Assembly (NCBI GenBank): GCA_964569295.1
Contig: CAZMVU010000104.1
Span: 1-16,554, forward strand
DNA: 16,554 nt
Origin: CAZMVU01 sp964569295
GTDB taxonomy: Bacteria > Hydrogenedentota > Hydrogenedentia > Hydrogenedentales > JAGMZX01
Reading direction: 5' to 3'
Shown: positions 5,826-12,580 of the stretch, piece by piece
How the letters are laid out: each line of letters begins with the position of its first letter
How positions within the stretch are numbered: the first letter of the stretch is position 1
Notes under the pieces: model-generated
What the model was told of the DNA's origin: nothing
Database searches by the model: none
What the model saw: the letters and a program-made list of their open reading frames with translations, nothing else
Translations under genes and position numbers: made by a program

Positions 5826-8117
5826 ATGACACGAAGAAGCCGGGCAACCTATACCATGGGCCAACGCATCCGCACGCTGGTCTTCTTGTTCGTACTGGTC
5901 TTGATGGCGCTGGGGGCTTGGCAGGGGCGCCATTACCTGCGTGAACGCCTGCGCGACCCGATCGAACCGCGGTTGGCCGCGGCCCAACGCCTGCCCACGC
6001 GCGATTGGGTCCTCGGCAGCTTCCTGATCGCGTGGGACGCAGACCTCGGCCGCCTAACCGTTGCCCACGCCGATGCGCCGGACCATCCGATCTGGGCGAC
6101 GCGTCCGGAGCGGGGCTTTCTCACCGCGGCTGCGGGCAAGGAAACCGTGACCGAGCGGCGCGGCCTTTTCCGGGTGACGGACCGCCTCGCCAACACCTGG
6201 GCGCAGCAGACCTTTTCCAAGGCAACCCGGGAGGAATCGCGCCTGACCTTTGCCGGCACAATGGCGGACGCGGCGCACGCGCAAGTGCCGTACACACTCA
6301 CCTTCGAAGCGGCGGGCGAAGACACGCTGCGCTTCGAAGCCACGGTGGACGCGCCGGAAGTGAACCGCCTGTTCCTCACCTATGCCTCGGACGCGGAAGA
6401 GGCGTTCTACGGTTTCGGCGAGCAGTTCACGCATATGAACCTCAAGGGTCACCGCGTGCCCGTGCTGGTTTCCGAGCAGGGTATCGGGCGCGGCGCGCAG
6501 CCCATCACCTTTCTCCTCGATCTTGTGGCGGGCGCCGGCGGTGACGCCTTCACCACCTACACCGCCGTGCCGCAATACCTCACGAGCGATTTGCGCAGCC
6601 TGTGCCTCGAAACCTACGCCTACAACGTGTTCGACCTGCGGCGTGATCAAGAAGTGCAGGTGAAGGTTTTCGCGAACCACGTGGCCGGGCGCATCTTCCA
6701 CGGCAACACGCCCGCCGAACTCATCGGCGCCTACACGAAATACGCCGGGCGGATGCGTCCCCTGCCGGACTGGATTCTCGATGGCGCCATCGTCGGCATG
6801 CAGGGCGGCACGGACCGCGTGCGCAGTATCCACCAGAAACTGCGCGAACACGGCACGCCCATCGCGGCGTTCTGGTTGCAGGACTGGTGCGGCCAGCGCA
6901 CGACCATCATGGGCAAGCAGCTCTGGTGGAACTGGGAACTCGACCGCGACCGCTACCCGGACTGGGACACACTGCGTGATGACCTCGCGCAGGACGGCGT
7001 GCGCCTGATGACCTACGTGAACCCGTTTCTGGTCGATGTCTCCGGCAAAACCAACGCCCGCCGCAACCTGTTCCGCGAAGCGGCGGACAAGGACTACCTG
7101 ATCAAGAACCCCGACGGCGGCCACTACCTCATCCAGAACACATCGTTTTCCGCGGGCATGCTCGACCTCACCAATCCGGATGCGCGCACCTGGATGAAAG
7201 ACGTGATCATGCAGAATGTCGTGGGCGTGGGCGCCAGCGGCTGGATGGCGGACTATGGCGAGGCCCTGCCCTTCGACGCCGTGCTTCACAGCGGCGCCGC
7301 CGCCGCCGAATACCACAACCAGTACCCGGAAGCCTGGGCACGGCTCAATCGCGACGTGGCCGATGTCGCCGCACCCGGGGAAGCGCTTACCTTCTTCATG
7401 CGCAGCGCCTATACGCACAGCCCCGCCTACAGCACGCTCTTCTGGGAAGGCGACCAAACGGTCACCTGGGACAAGCACGACGGCATGAAGTCGGCCGTCA
7501 CCGGATTGCTCAGCGGCGGCATGTCGGGCTTCGCCTTCAACCACAGCGACATCGGCGGCTACGCCGGCGGCAGCACGCCCGTGCGCGACTACTTCCGCTC
7601 GAAGGAGCTGCTGCTCCGTTGGATGGAAATGAACGCATTCACCACCATCTACCGCACCCACGAAGGCGTCACCCCCGAAGAGAATGCCCAGTTCTATGAC
7701 GACGCGGAGACCCTCGCCCACTTCGCGCGCTTCGCCAAGGTGTACCAGGCATGGGGCTTCTACCGGAAGCAACTCGTGCAGGAAGCCGCGGAAACCGGCC
7801 TCCCCGTCGTGCGGCATCCCTTCATTCACTACCCGAAGGATGAAGCGGTGCGCGACATCACGTTCACCCAGTTCCTCGTGGGCGATGCGATCATGGCGGC
7901 GCCCGTCCTCGACCCCGGCGTCGAGCAGGTGATCGTCTATCTGCCGGCCGGCGGCTGGCGCCACCTCTGGTCCGGCGAAGCCTTCGGGTCCACCGAACAC
8001 GGCCAGGAAGTCATCGCGCCCGCCCCCCTCGGTCAACCCGCCGTCTTCTACCGCGCCGGCTCCAGCGCCGGCCCGCGCTTCCGCGAGAATCTGCGCACGG
8101 CGGGTGTGCTGGAATAG
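5826..8117 (+). CDS. Membrane-anchored GH31 glycosidase, sulfoquinovosidase-like
   Basis: This is a 763-residue retaining alpha-glycosidase of family GH31. A basic N-terminus and hydrophobic stretch (about 17-32) anchor or export it; the E. coli relative YihQ lacks this. The catalytic domain (about 300-690) has the nucleophile Asp476 in GWMADYGE and the acid/base Asp543 in FWEGDQ. The spacing of 67 equals that recalled for YihQ (Asp405/Asp472). Other YihQ substrate positions are kept: Gln326 (MQGGT), Gln352 (LQDWCG), Trp368 (LWW) and Tyr579 (HSDIGGY). The position of YihQ Arg301, which binds the sulfonate, is Gln365 here (GKQLWW). It is therefore either a sulfoquinovosidase variant or a relative with another substrate. 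A GGAG site lies 6 bases before the ATG. No sulfoquinovose transport or catabolic genes are nearby. Confidence 0.88.
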   Translation: MTRRSRATYTMGQRIRTLVFLFVLVLMALGAWQGRHYLRERLRDPIEPRLAAAQRLPTRDWVLGSFLIAWDADLGRLTVAHADAPDHPIWATRPERGFLTAAAGKETVTERRGLFRVTDRLANTWAQQTFSKATREESRLTFAGTMADAAHAQVPYTLTFEAAGEDTLRFEATVDAPEVNRLFLTYASDAEEAFYGFGEQFTHMNLKGHRVPVLVSEQGIGRGAQPITFLLDLVAGAGGDAFTTYTAVPQYLTSDLRSLCLETYAYNVFDLRRDQEVQVKVFANHVAGRIFHGNTPAELIGAYTKYAGRMRPLPDWILDGAIVGMQGGTDRVRSIHQKLREHGTPIAAFWLQDWCGQRTTIMGKQLWWNWELDRDRYPDWDTLRDDLAQDGVRLMTYVNPFLVDVSGKTNARRNLFREAADKDYLIKNPDGGHYLIQNTSFSAGMLDLTNPDARTWMKDVIMQNVVGVGASGWMADYGEALPFDAVLHSGAAAAEYHNQYPEAWARLNRDVADVAAPGEALTFFMRSAYTHSPAYSTLFWEGDQTVTWDKHDGMKSAVTGLLSGGMSGFAFNHSDIGGYAGGSTPVRDYFRSKELLLRWMEMNAFTTIYRTHEGVTPEENAQFYDDAETLAHFARFAKVYQAWGFYRKQLVQEAAETGLPVVRHPFIHYPKDEAVRDITFTQFLVGDAIMAAPVLDPGVEQVIVYLPAGGWRHLWSGEAFGSTEHGQEVIAPAPLGQPAVFYRAGSSAGPRFRENLRTAGVLE

Positions 8118-8272
8118 GGGAACAGCCAAAACGAAAAACGCACGAACGCTGCAATGAAGCCGTCAATATGGCCCGCAACCGCCTGACTCAAACACGCTGC
8201 AGAAGCTTCGTAATGGGGCTGTCGCGCCTGAAAGACATCCAGAAGGATGTTTGTGTCGAACATAACTTTCAT
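8048..8272 (-). pseudogene. 3'-truncated PIN-domain toxin (VapC-type remnant)
   Basis: The first about 42 residues are a clear PIN ribonuclease N-terminus: MKVMFDTNILLDVF with the first acidic metal ligand Asp6, then HYEASAACLSQAVAGHIDGFIAA. After that the sequence ceases to look like PIN (a family member would run about 130 residues with three more acidic ligands) and simply reads through the opposite strand of the GH31 3' end to a stop at 8048. The break lies near 8146, so about two thirds of the toxin is gone and it should be inactive. The start overlaps the antitoxin stop by ATGA (8269-8272), the normal toxin-antitoxin coupling. Confidence 0.75.
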
Positions 8273-8478
8273 CGATGCTTTCTTATCATGCCTTCTATAT
8301 ACTCGCTTTTGACATCGATTTCCGAAGGCAAAATACCGGTCAAACGCTTCACAACGGGATGTAGTCCTGCGCCTTCCGTTTCATCCAGCAACCGGACCTG
8401 CACCCTCGCCCCCTCTGCGAGGTGTGCCGGCTCATCAAGTACAATCTTTCCATTTTCAACATGGCCTTTGTACGTCAT
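8269..8478 (-). CDS. Antitoxin of a VapBC-like pair (DUF104/AF2212-like)
   Basis: This 69-residue protein has an N-terminal beta domain, MTYKGHVENGKIVLDEP followed by LAEGARVQVRLL, typical of small SpoVT/AbrB-like or AF2212-like antitoxins. Its helical tail (VKRLTGILPSEIDVKSEYIE) is of the sort that wraps the toxin active site. In intact pairs it binds the PIN toxin and represses its own promoter. Here the toxin partner downstream is truncated, so the antitoxin is probably an orphan, unless it counters related toxins elsewhere. The ribosome site is poor (GAGAG about 13 bases upstream). No promoter is obvious. Confidence 0.7.
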   Translation of the reverse strand: MTYKGHVENGKIVLDEPAHLAEGARVQVRLLDETEGAGLHPVVKRLTGILPSEIDVKSEYIEGMIRKHR

Positions 8479-8790
8479 GATGTTGCGTTGCTCTCAAGGT
8501 CGTAGCTCGTGTCCCGTTTCAGAGGAACCCGCGCACGCTATGTCATTTCCGGGGGAGCACCCCTCCATCCAACGGGTGCCACCCTTTGGCAGTTGGCCTC
8601 ATTTGTCGAGTTTACCAGAAGCACCCGGAAAACGTCACTTCTTGTTTGACAAGGCAGCTTCTTCTCCCTTGTCATCTTGCGATGCCCCCCCTGCGCTCCA
8701 TTTCGCGTCGCCCGGGCGGGGTGTTGTATACTTTGCAGCCAACACGAAACGCCGCCGTCACAGGCAACAAACCCCAGGAAATTGGACGTT
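8479..8790. other. Divergent intergenic region, antitoxin / proA
   Basis: This 312-bp stretch has no credible gene. It holds short palindromes (GGGG-AGCA-CCCC around 8552-8563 and GGGTG-C-CACCC at 8574-8584) that could be operator or REP-like sequence. It also has two weak plus-strand promoter candidates for the proA operon: TTGACA (8646-8651) with TGTCAT 18 bases later, and TATACT at 8727-8732. A possible start within it would extend ProA upstream, but that extension looks non-coding. Confidence 0.5.
8727..8732 (+). promoter_or_regulatory. Candidate -10 box for the proA operon
   Basis: TATACT lies 58 bases before the proA start. The -35 position at 17 bases (CGCGTC) is poor, so either this is an activator-dependent promoter or the upstream TTGACA/TGTCAT pair (8646-8675) is the real one. 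Confidence 0.3.
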
Positions 8791-10050
8791 ATGGCCGAGA
8801 ATATGCACCAGGAACTCGTGGAATTTGGTGTGCGGGCGCGCAAGGCGGGCCACGCCCTGCGCGGGCTCTCGCGCGCTGTGAAGGATGCCGCACTCCTCGA
8901 CATCGCCGCGCGCCTGCGCGACGCCCACCCCATGCTGCGCGCGGAAAATGCGAAGGACCTCGACGCCGGCGAGAAGAAGGGCCTCTCGAAGGCCATGCTC
9001 GATCGCCTCGAGCTGACGGACAAGCGCATCGAGGCCATGGCCGAAGGGCTCGAGGCAGTGGCCGCGTTGCCGGACCCCGTGGGCGATGTGGTCAGCCAGT
9101 ATGTGCACCCCAACGGCCTGCGCATCGCACGCGTGCGCCAGCCCATCGGCGTCGTCGGCATTATCTACGAAAGCCGGCCGAACGTCACCGCAGACGCCGC
9201 CGCGCTCTGCCTCAAGTCGGGCAATGCCACTATTCTGCGCGGCGGCTCGGAGGCCTTCCACTCGAACATGGCCATCGCCGGGATTTTTCAGGCCGGCGCC
9301 ACGGCCCAGGGCGTACCCGAAAACGCCGTGCAGATCATCGGCACCACCGACCGCGCGGCCGTCGGCGAGATGCTCCGGCTCGATCAATACATCGACCTCA
9401 TCGTGCCCCGCGGCGGCAAGGGGCTCATCTCGCGGATTCTCGACGAGTCGCACATTCCCGTGGTGGCGCACCTCGACGGTATCTGCCACACCTATATACA
9501 TAACGATGCCGACCCCGCCATGGCGGAATCGATCGTCGTGAACGCCAAGCTGCAACGTCCGGGCGTGTGCAATGCCATGGAAACCCTGCTCGTGCATGCC
9601 GCTATCGCCCCCGAGTTTCTGCCGGTGGCCGCGCGCGCCCTCGAGGCGGAAGGCTGCACCCTGCGCGGCTGCGAGAAAACGCGCGCCATCATCCACTGTG
9701 AACCCGCTGCCGAGGAAGACTGGACCACCGAATACCTCGACACGATCCTCAGCATCAAGGTAGTCGAGTCCTTCCAGGATGCGGTTGAACACATCAACAC
9801 CTATGGCTCCCACCACTCGGACGCCATCGTGACGGAAGGCTACGAGCCCGCCGAGCGGTTTCTGGACGAAGTGGACAGCGCCACGGTCTACGTAAACGCG
9901 TCGACCCGCTTCACCGACGGCTTCGAGTTCGGGCTGGGCGCCGAGATCGGCATCAGTACGGCCAAACTCCACTGCCGGGGTCCCATGGCGCTCGAGGGAC
10001 TGACCACCTTGAAATACGTCATTCGCGGTACGGGGCAAATCCGTGGGTGA
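8791..10050 (+). CDS. proA: Glutamate-5-semialdehyde dehydrogenase (gamma-glutamyl phosphate reductase)
   Basis: ProA reduces gamma-glutamyl phosphate with NADPH to glutamate-5-semialdehyde, the second step of proline synthesis in the cytoplasm. The protein is 419 residues, the usual length. Hallmarks are RVRQPIGVVGIIYESRPNVT in the nucleotide-binding domain, the CLKSGNATILRGGSEA loop, and the catalytic Cys260 in RPGVCNAMETLLVH. HHSDAIVTEG and FEFGLGAEIGISTAKLHCRG close the aldehyde dehydrogenase fold. I chose ATG 8791 because AGGAA (8776-8780) lies 10 bases upstream and the protein then aligns in length; the frame stays open to 8677 but that part is not ProA-like. No proB is adjacent. It overlaps nadD by 8 bases. 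Confidence 0.95.
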   Translation: MAENMHQELVEFGVRARKAGHALRGLSRAVKDAALLDIAARLRDAHPMLRAENAKDLDAGEKKGLSKAMLDRLELTDKRIEAMAEGLEAVAALPDPVGDVVSQYVHPNGLRIARVRQPIGVVGIIYESRPNVTADAAALCLKSGNATILRGGSEAFHSNMAIAGIFQAGATAQGVPENAVQIIGTTDRAAVGEMLRLDQYIDLIVPRGGKGLISRILDESHIPVVAHLDGICHTYIHNDADPAMAESIVVNAKLQRPGVCNAMETLLVHAAIAPEFLPVAARALEAEGCTLRGCEKTRAIIHCEPAAEEDWTTEYLDTILSIKVVESFQDAVEHINTYGSHHSDAIVTEGYEPAERFLDEVDSATVYVNASTRFTDGFEFGLGAEIGISTAKLHCRGPMALEGLTTLKYVIRGTGQIRG

Positions 10051-10639
10051 TGCTCAGCACGTCGGGGTGTTCGGCGGCACCTTCGATCCCATTCACATCA
10101 CCCACCTTGCCATTGCCCATGCGGCGCGCGAGCAAGCGTGGTTGGACAAGGTCTTGTTTGTCGTATCGGGCACACCGCCGCATAAGAATGACGATGTTTT
10201 CGCCGATGCCCGGGACCGGTACGACATGGTGGCCGCCGCCACGGCGAATGAACCTTGCTTCGCCGCATCGCGCATCGAGATCGATCGCGACGGCCCGAGC
10301 TACACCGCGGACACCCTGCGTGCATTGCACACGCAAATGCCCGGTGCGGCGCTGTTTCTCATACTCGGTTTCGACTCGCTCGTCGATTTGCCGCGCTGGC
10401 GCGAACCAGAAACCATCCTCGAACATGCGCACCTGCTCGCCGTGCCGCGTCCCGAGCTGGAAGCCGCGATTCCCGCAGGACTCGAAGGGCATTACACCCT
10501 GCTGGATTTCCCGAAGTCCGACATGTCGTCCACGGCCATACGCGAGCGGCTGTTCGCGGGCGAACCGGTCGACAGTATGCTGCCGCCTGCCGTCGCACGG
10601 CTTATCGAAGAACGGGGGTTATACCGTGAGCAACCGTGA
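10043..10639 (+). CDS. nadD: Nicotinate-nucleotide adenylyltransferase
   Basis: NadD joins ATP and nicotinate mononucleotide to form deamido-NAD, the penultimate step of NAD synthesis. The 198-residue length is typical. The nucleotidyltransferase signature GGTFDPIHITH spans residues 11-21; TPPHK (44-48), SYTADT (86-91), LGFDSL and SSTAIRERL (162-170) are the other family motifs. The start is GTG at 10043, overlapping the proA stop by 8 bases; no strong ribosome site is seen, so translation is probably coupled to proA. The stop overlaps the next gene by 14 bases. All four genes of the run 8791-12046 overlap, so they form one operon. Confidence 0.95.
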   Translation: MGDAQHVGVFGGTFDPIHITHLAIAHAAREQAWLDKVLFVVSGTPPHKNDDVFADARDRYDMVAAATANEPCFAASRIEIDRDGPSYTADTLRALHTQMPGAALFLILGFDSLVDLPRWREPETILEHAHLLAVPRPELEAAIPAGLEGHYTLLDFPKSDMSSTAIRERLFAGEPVDSMLPPAVARLIEERGLYREQP

Positions 10640-11273
10640 ACAGACCGGCGCACAACTTATGGAAAACCCGGAATTTCACGAGGTCATGCCGCAACTGCTC
10701 GAGGCGCATCGCGCCGAGGCGTTTCTCGCCGCGCTCCGGCAACGCCTGCCTGAAAAAAAGGTGCGGCATTGCATTTCCGTAACCGGCCACCTCCTCGCCT
10801 GCTCGGAAGACATGGGCCTGGACTTTGACGCTTCGGTGGCCGCCGGCCTGCTCCACGACTATGCGCGCGCCCTCGACAATGCGGAAATGCTGCGCCGCGC
10901 AAACGCCTGCGGCATCGCGGTAAACGGTGGCCAACGCGCGCGCCCCAAGCTGCTCCACGGGCCCGTGGGTGCGGCCGAGATCGCGCGTGATTTCGGCATC
11001 GAAGACGAGGCGGTGCTCGAGGCGGTGCACTGGCATACCACGGGCATCCCAGGGGTTGGCCGGCTCGCGCAGGCGCTTTACGTCGCCGATTTTTCCGAGC
11101 CCATGCGCCCCTATCCCGAGGCCGAAGAGGCCCGGACCATCCTGGCATGCGCGGGCTTCGATGCAGCCTTGTGTTACGTAGCCGAAACCAAGCTTCGTTT
11201 CCACGAACAGAAGGGCGCGGCGGACCCGCATAGTATGGCCTTCGCCGCGTGGGTGATCGCGGAGTTCGGCTGA
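10626..11273 (+). CDS. yqeK: HD-domain hydrolase, YqeK-like (Ap4A hydrolase family)
   Basis: This 215-residue metal-dependent phosphohydrolase of the HD superfamily is named YqeK when next to nadD. In Gram-positive bacteria YqeK splits diadenosine tetraphosphate symmetrically. The metal ligands are visible: His48 (VRHCISVTGH), the HD pair His77-Asp78 (GLLHDYAR), His111 (LLHGPVGA), His137 (HWHTTG) and Asp155 (LYVADFSEP); HTTG and ADFSEPMR are YqeK-type signatures. I prefer the GTG at 10626, with GGGGG (10614-10618) 7 bases upstream; an alternative is ATG 10659. About 30 extra N-terminal residues precede the HD domain compared with short YqeK proteins. Its stop overlaps the methyltransferase start (TGATG). 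Confidence 0.88.
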   Translation: MSNREQTGAQLMENPEFHEVMPQLLEAHRAEAFLAALRQRLPEKKVRHCISVTGHLLACSEDMGLDFDASVAAGLLHDYARALDNAEMLRRANACGIAVNGGQRARPKLLHGPVGAAEIARDFGIEDEAVLEAVHWHTTGIPGVGRLAQALYVADFSEPMRPYPEAEEARTILACAGFDAALCYVAETKLRFHEQKGAADPHSMAFAAWVIAEFG

Positions 11274-12046
11274 TGCCGCCCACGGACCCCTTTGACAGTA
11301 TCGCCCATTACTATGACACCCTGATGGATCATGTGAATTACCCGCGCTGGGCGCGTATTACCTATGCCCTGGGTGACTTGTTCGAGCATCGCCCGGCCCA
11401 CCTCGATGTGGCCTGCGGAACCGGTGTCCTTGTGCAGCACATGCGCCAGCGCGGCTGGAAGAGCTTCGGCATCGATCTGTCCGCGGCGATGGTGCGGACC
11501 GGCCGGAAGCGCGCGCCCATGCCCCTTGCGGTCGGGGATATGCGGGCGCTCCCCGCCGCCGGAGGCGTCCACTTCATCACCTGCCTGTTCGACAGCCTCA
11601 ACTTTCTCCTCACCGAGGAAGACGTGGTGCACACCCTCCAAAGTTTCCATGCCGCCCTCGACACGCCGGGCCTTGTCTATTTCGACATCGTCACGGAACG
11701 CATGGTCACCAGCCATTTCGCGAACCAGAGCTGGGAGGAAGACAACGGCAGCTTCACCACCGTCTGGCGAAGCGAATACGTGCCCGGCACCGGCATCGCC
11801 GATTCACTGCTACGGTTCAATACCGGCCCCGAACATCGCATCCGGGAGCGCATCTACCCTGTCGCGTTTGTGACCGAGGCGCTGACGGCGGCAGGCTTCA
11901 ATGTGCTCGGCGTATTCGACGCTGATACGTGGCGCAAACCCCGGCGCCGCAGCACGCGCATCGATTTCGTTGCGGCGAAGGGCAACCCCCAGGTATTCGG
12001 ACGCGGCTTCAAGTCCGTGCGACAGAGCGTAAGCAAGTTGCTGTGA
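11273..12046 (+). CDS. yqeM: Class I SAM-dependent methyltransferase, YqeM-like
   Basis: This 257-residue Rossmann-fold methyltransferase has motif I LDVACGTG at 44-51, the acidic Asp68 of the SAM ribose site (FGIDLS), GDMRALP, and LFDSLNFL at 105-112. The N-terminus (DSIAHYYDTLMDHVNYPRW) and LFDSLNFL match YqeM, a methyltransferase of unknown substrate encoded just after nadD-yqeK-rsfS in Bacillus. The start ATG 11273 overlaps the yqeK stop by one base and has GGAG 8 bases upstream; the frame opens 8 codons earlier at a GTG inside yqeK. rsfS, normally between yqeK and yqeM, is absent. The substrate cannot be told from sequence. Confidence 0.85.
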   Translation: MPPTDPFDSIAHYYDTLMDHVNYPRWARITYALGDLFEHRPAHLDVACGTGVLVQHMRQRGWKSFGIDLSAAMVRTGRKRAPMPLAVGDMRALPAAGGVHFITCLFDSLNFLLTEEDVVHTLQSFHAALDTPGLVYFDIVTERMVTSHFANQSWEEDNGSFTTVWRSEYVPGTGIADSLLRFNTGPEHRIRERIYPVAFVTEALTAAGFNVLGVFDADTWRKPRRRSTRIDFVAAKGNPQVFGRGFKSVRQSVSKLL

Positions 12047-12074
12047 GGTGGCACAGACATCCTGGCGTGTTGTA

Positions 12075-12108
12075 GAGCCTGGCAGCCTTTTCTACGTTTG
12101 GTTCGTGG
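12075..12108 (+). repeat. Left flanking direct repeat of the tandem array
   Basis: GAGCCTGGCAGCC, then CTTTTCTACGTTTGGTTCGT. It matches 12454-12487 at roughly 26 of 34 positions in the same orientation, so the tandem array lies between two related copies. Confidence 0.5.
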
Positions 12109-12130
12109 TCGTCTTGTGTTTTACGTCGCG

Positions 12131-12415
12131 TTTCGGCTCGCGGGGACGCTCGCCCTCCCTTGGGACGCTCGCCTTCCCTTGGGACGCTCGCCCTCCCTGG
12201 CACGCGCGCCTTCCCTTTCGTGCGATAGGGTTTCTATTTGGCTCGCGGGGACGCGCGCCCTCCCTGGGACGCGCCCCCTCCCTTTGATGCGATAGGGTTT
12301 CTATTTGGCTCGCGGGGACGCTCGCCCTCCCTGGGACGCGCCCCCTCCCTTTGATGCGATAGGGTTTCTATTTGGCTCGCGGGGACGTTCGCCCTCCCTG
12401 GCACGCGCGCCCTCC
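12131..12415 (+). repeat. 67-bp tandem repeat array with 19-bp internal subrepeat
   Basis: Units begin TTTGGCTCGCGGGGACG at 12237, 12304 and 12371, exactly 67 bp apart. The two complete units differ at one base. A longer first unit (12131-12236, 106 bp) contains two additional copies of the 19-bp subrepeat GGGACGCTCGCCCTCCCTT, and the last unit is partial. Each full unit ends GATGCGATAGGGTTTCTA. The reverse strand would read as GRASVPREGERP-type peptide; this kind of repeat-derived peptide is, to my recollection, common in genome annotations from the PVC group and is not a real protein. Confidence 0.85.
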
Positions 12416-12453
12416 CGAGACCTCTGCGCCTTGGATTGGGGGCGTGGGTTAAA

Positions 12454-12487
12454 GAAGCTGGAAGCCTCTTCTCCATTTGGTTCGTCT
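12454..12487 (+). repeat. Right flanking direct repeat of the tandem array
   Basis: GAAGCTGGAAGCC, then TCTTCTCCATTTGGTTCGT. It is the diverged partner of 12075-12108. Confidence 0.5.
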
Positions 12488-12580
12488 GTGCACTTCTCGG
12501 CCGGGTGATTCCCCCCGCGCCGGCGTGCTATCTTGCCGCTTCGTGGCGTGTCGTGGGGACGCGCCCAAGCGTGAACCTGC

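Larger units (their letters stand above)
12047..12580. other. 534-bp gene-free region with tandem repeat array
   Basis: No real gene is seen. Open frames here translate the repeat into low-complexity Gly/Arg/Pro/Glu peptides. The tandem array occupies 12131-12415 and is flanked by two diverged direct copies of a roughly 34-bp sequence (12075-12108 and 12454-12487). The last 90 bases lead into the membrane glycosyltransferase gene; its ribosome site is weak and I find no clear promoter. Confidence 0.7.

Noticed and set aside
6054..8129. 691-codon open frame on the minus strand
   Set aside because: It is fully antisense to the GH31 gene, whose motifs are unmistakable. Long antisense frames are expected in GC-rich coding DNA, and its translation is a low-complexity Gly/Val/His/Glu mixture.
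8758..10038. 426-codon open frame on the minus strand
   Set aside because: It is antisense to proA, which has clear catalytic motifs and a ribosome site.
12131..12415. CRISPR array
   Set aside because: The repeats are contiguous 67-bp units with no unique spacers, and no cas genes are nearby.
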